Of a stretch of DNA of 64,000 bases, positions 62,387 to 64,000 are shown piece after piece. The stretch covers positions 1 to 64,000 of the forward strand of contig CBDCMO010000002.1 in assembly GCA_965219125.1 (NCBI GenBank). Reading direction: 5' to 3'. The notes below the pieces were generated by a model. The model was not told where the DNA came from. It did no database searches and saw only the letters and a program-made list of their open reading frames with translations. The position numbers and the translations under genes were made by a program. This DNA comes from JBBSOK01 sp965219125. Its GTDB lineage: Bacteria > Bacteroidota > Bacteroidia > Flavobacteriales > Flavobacteriaceae. Each line of letters begins with the position of its first letter. Positions within the stretch are counted from its first letter, which is position 1.

Positions 62387-63525
62387 TGATAAGCAAGAGA
62401 TTATTTTTATTACTATTTTTCATTTTACTTTTCATTAAACTGGAAGCGCAAAATGTTAAGGCAAAAGAAATTTCACTTAAAAGAGAGAATACAGATTCAG
62501 TGCAACAAGCAAATTTTTATGTTGCCCAAATTATTGATAATAGATTTTTAAAAAGTTATTTGGGCATAATCCAAATTGGAATTTACAATTCTCTCCAACC
62601 ACTTGCTTTTGAAAATAAATTGGAAGTTGAATTAAAAAATTTTTATAATCATACATTCCCAAAACACGCTGATGCCAAACCAATCACAATTCGCATTAAC
62701 GAACTTATAGTTTCGGAAGATACAAAAGCTTTTAATGAAATAGGTAAAGCAATATTAAAGTTGGATGTTTTGCAGCAAGTTTCAATGGATACCTACGAGA
62801 TTTTGGGACAATATGAAGCGGTTTCTAAAAAGAATACACTAGATGCAACAAAAAGCCATATAAAACGGATAAAAGATGTGCTTATGGATTGTTTGCTTCA
62901 ATTTTCTATGGATAATCCAGAATTTTTGGCTCGCGGTGAATTGAATCTTTCAGAAAATCCAATCGATACTCAAACTTTAACTGAACCTACTAAAAATAGC
63001 ATGTATGATACCTTTTTTGAACTTCAAAATAACAGGCCCAAAATAGATAACAACATTATTATTAGCAAAGAAGATGAGAGAACGGGAAATATTAATTTAA
63101 CCAATGATAGTACAGGTAATTTAGATTATGCAGCATATTATGATGGTATTATTTTCTATGTAAATTCTAATTTGTATTCAGACGATGGCTATTTTGTAAA
63201 AGCTTTTAAAGTAGATCGTTTTTTGGTTTTCAATGAATTATTATTTGAAGGTAATGGATTTGCAAATGAATATTTAATAGCCGCTTCAAAATCTGGAATG
63301 CCAATTGCAAAAGAACGAACTTGTTTTATATTAGATATTAAAACAGGTAAAATCCATTCTATAAATTTGCAGAGAATGAAGAAACTTTTACTTCCCAAGT
63401 ATCCAGATTCATATAAAGTATATAAACGGTATGGGAAAAAGGATGCAGAGAAAGTTTTTGAAATGTTGAAGCTTTTGTTTGAAAATGAAAATGCTGACGA
63501 AGTTAGGTCTATTCTCTTAAATTAA
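62383..63525 (+). CDS. Exported protein of unknown function, coupled to the aminotransferase
   Basis: The 380-aa product has a signal peptide (ends KLEAQ). The remainder is beta-rich with no family I recognise. Its start overlaps the aminotransferase stop by 4 nt, suggesting a shared transcript. Its stop codon TAA overlaps the complementary stop of the convergent ribB gene (TTAA). Confidence 0.8.
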   Translation: MMISKRLFLLLFFILLFIKLEAQNVKAKEISLKRENTDSVQQANFYVAQIIDNRFLKSYLGIIQIGIYNSLQPLAFENKLEVELKNFYNHTFPKHADAKPITIRINELIVSEDTKAFNEIGKAILKLDVLQQVSMDTYEILGQYEAVSKKNTLDATKSHIKRIKDVLMDCLLQFSMDNPEFLARGELNLSENPIDTQTLTEPTKNSMYDTFFELQNNRPKIDNNIIISKEDERTGNINLTNDSTGNLDYAAYYDGIIFYVNSNLYSDDGYFVKAFKVDRFLVFNELLFEGNGFANEYLIAASKSGMPIAKERTCFILDIKTGKIHSINLQRMKKLLLPKYPDSYKVYKRYGKKDAEKVFEMLKLLFENENADEVRSILLN

Positions 63526-64000
63526 TACGCAACATAGTCTGTAATTTCAAGACCATAACCAATCATTCCAACACGCTTTGTTTGGCTACTATTACTAACC
63601 AATCTTATTTTATGAATGCCTAAATCGTGCAGAATTTGCGCGCCGATACCAAAATCTTTGCTATCCATTGAAACGGCAGGTGCCTTTGACAGCGTTGTGT
63701 CTTCTTGATTTTCCTTCAACACTTTCAATCGCGAAAGCAAGTTAAGTGATTGGTTTTGCGGATTTATAAAAACAATTGCACCTTTTTCTTCAGCATTTAT
63801 GACACTAAACATATCGTCCAGTTTTTTGTCGGCATTGTTTGTTAACGTCCCTAGAATATCATTATTAACCAATGTTGAATTAACTCTCACCAAAACGGGT
63901 TCATTTTCCTTCCAATTTCCCTTTGTTAATGCAACATGTACTTGTTCGTTCGTGGTTTGTTGGTAGGCGCGTAATCTAAAAGAACCGAATTTTGTATTAA
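63522..64000 (-). CDS. ribB: 3,4-dihydroxy-2-butanone-4-phosphate synthase RibB, C-terminal part with degenerate GTP-cyclohydrolase II-like domain (partial)
   Basis: Frame continues from the window edge to 63522 (about 159 residues). The sequence FGSFRLRAYQQTTNEQVHVA then EPVLVRVNST is the RibA-like domain, but the zinc motif HSEC...C..C of active GTP cyclohydrolase II is missing here (NSTLVNNDILGT instead). This is therefore likely a RibB-type enzyme with an inactive RibA-like tail. The N-terminal RibB catalytic part is outside the window. Confidence 0.85.
   Translation of the reverse strand, partial: NTKFGSFRLRAYQQTTNEQVHVALTKGNWKENEPVLVRVNSTLVNNDILGTLTNNADKKLDDMFSVINAEEKGAIVFINPQNQSLNLLSRLKVLKENQEDTTLSKAPAVSMDSKDFGIGAQILHDLGIHKIRLVSNSSQTKRVGMIGYGLEITDYVAY

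Noticed and set aside
1..64000. Prophage, transposase, integrase, toxin-antitoxin or restriction-modification cluster
   Set aside because: I looked for typical motifs of these (DDE or tyrosine recombinase signatures, small paired genes, methylase motifs) and found none I could support.

Overview
The window looks like chromosomal DNA of an AT-rich member of the Flavobacteriaceae (Bacteroidota); the genus cannot be fixed from sequence alone. Evidence: a T9SS type A C-terminal sorting domain, many lipoproteins with short Bacteroidota signal peptides, a large CarboxypepD_reg/TonB-dependent receptor, -7 promoter boxes of the Bacteroidota form TAnnTTTG (best at the SRP RNA, tRNA-His and fahA genes), bacillithiol genes (ytxJ, bshB1), and a RibB with a degenerate GTP-cyclohydrolase tail. 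There is no rRNA, CRISPR array, prophage or recognisable transposase.

Layout. 0-2.1 kb: the start of a DUF5686 outer-membrane protein, then a small GIY-YIG nuclease gene flanked by four copies of a 71-bp palindromic repeat. 2.1-16.3 kb: housekeeping and envelope genes (smpB, a histidine phosphatase, a T9SS-exported redoxin, clpB, ytxJ, fahA, glyA, guanine deaminase, an SMR exporter, beta-helix and carboxypeptidase-regulatory proteins, glutaminyl-peptide cyclotransferase). 16.4-33.6 kb: SRP RNA, an SDR, fructose-6-phosphate aldolase, an ABC-F ATPase with a degenerate second site, a previously easy-to-miss 57-aa membrane protein, pheT, redoxins, an MFS transporter, recG, an M1 aminopeptidase and a patatin. 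33.7-36.5 kb: a four-gene signalling operon (lipoprotein, 7-TM protein, histidine kinase, LuxR-type regulator) behind a repeat-rich control region. 37-44 kb: a membrane-anchored glutamate-synthase-like protein and a TonB receptor/lipoprotein phosphatase pair next to a membrane-bound AraC-type regulator. 44-57 kb: uvrD-type helicase, Sua5, alpha/beta hydrolase, histidine degradation (hutI-hutG), a Cys/Met PLP enzyme, bshB1, tRNA-His, an M28 peptidase and a persulfide dioxygenase-rhodanese. 57-60 kb: a stress-like island with a DUF2383 protein, two or three tiny disordered genes each with its own terminator, an AraC regulator and a DUF1328-like membrane protein. 60-64 kb: nitroreductase, DegT/DnrJ aminotransferase, a secreted unknown protein, and the 3' part of ribB.

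Most of the window is ordinary. The parts most worth a second look are the GIY-YIG gene with its palindromic repeats (1.4-2.1 kb), the tiny-gene island (57.9-58.7 kb), and the signalling operon with its AAATAGGG/CCCTATTT control region (33.6-36.5 kb). Low-complexity intergenic tracts (heptamer arrays at 13.6 kb and others) recur and are distinct from these.
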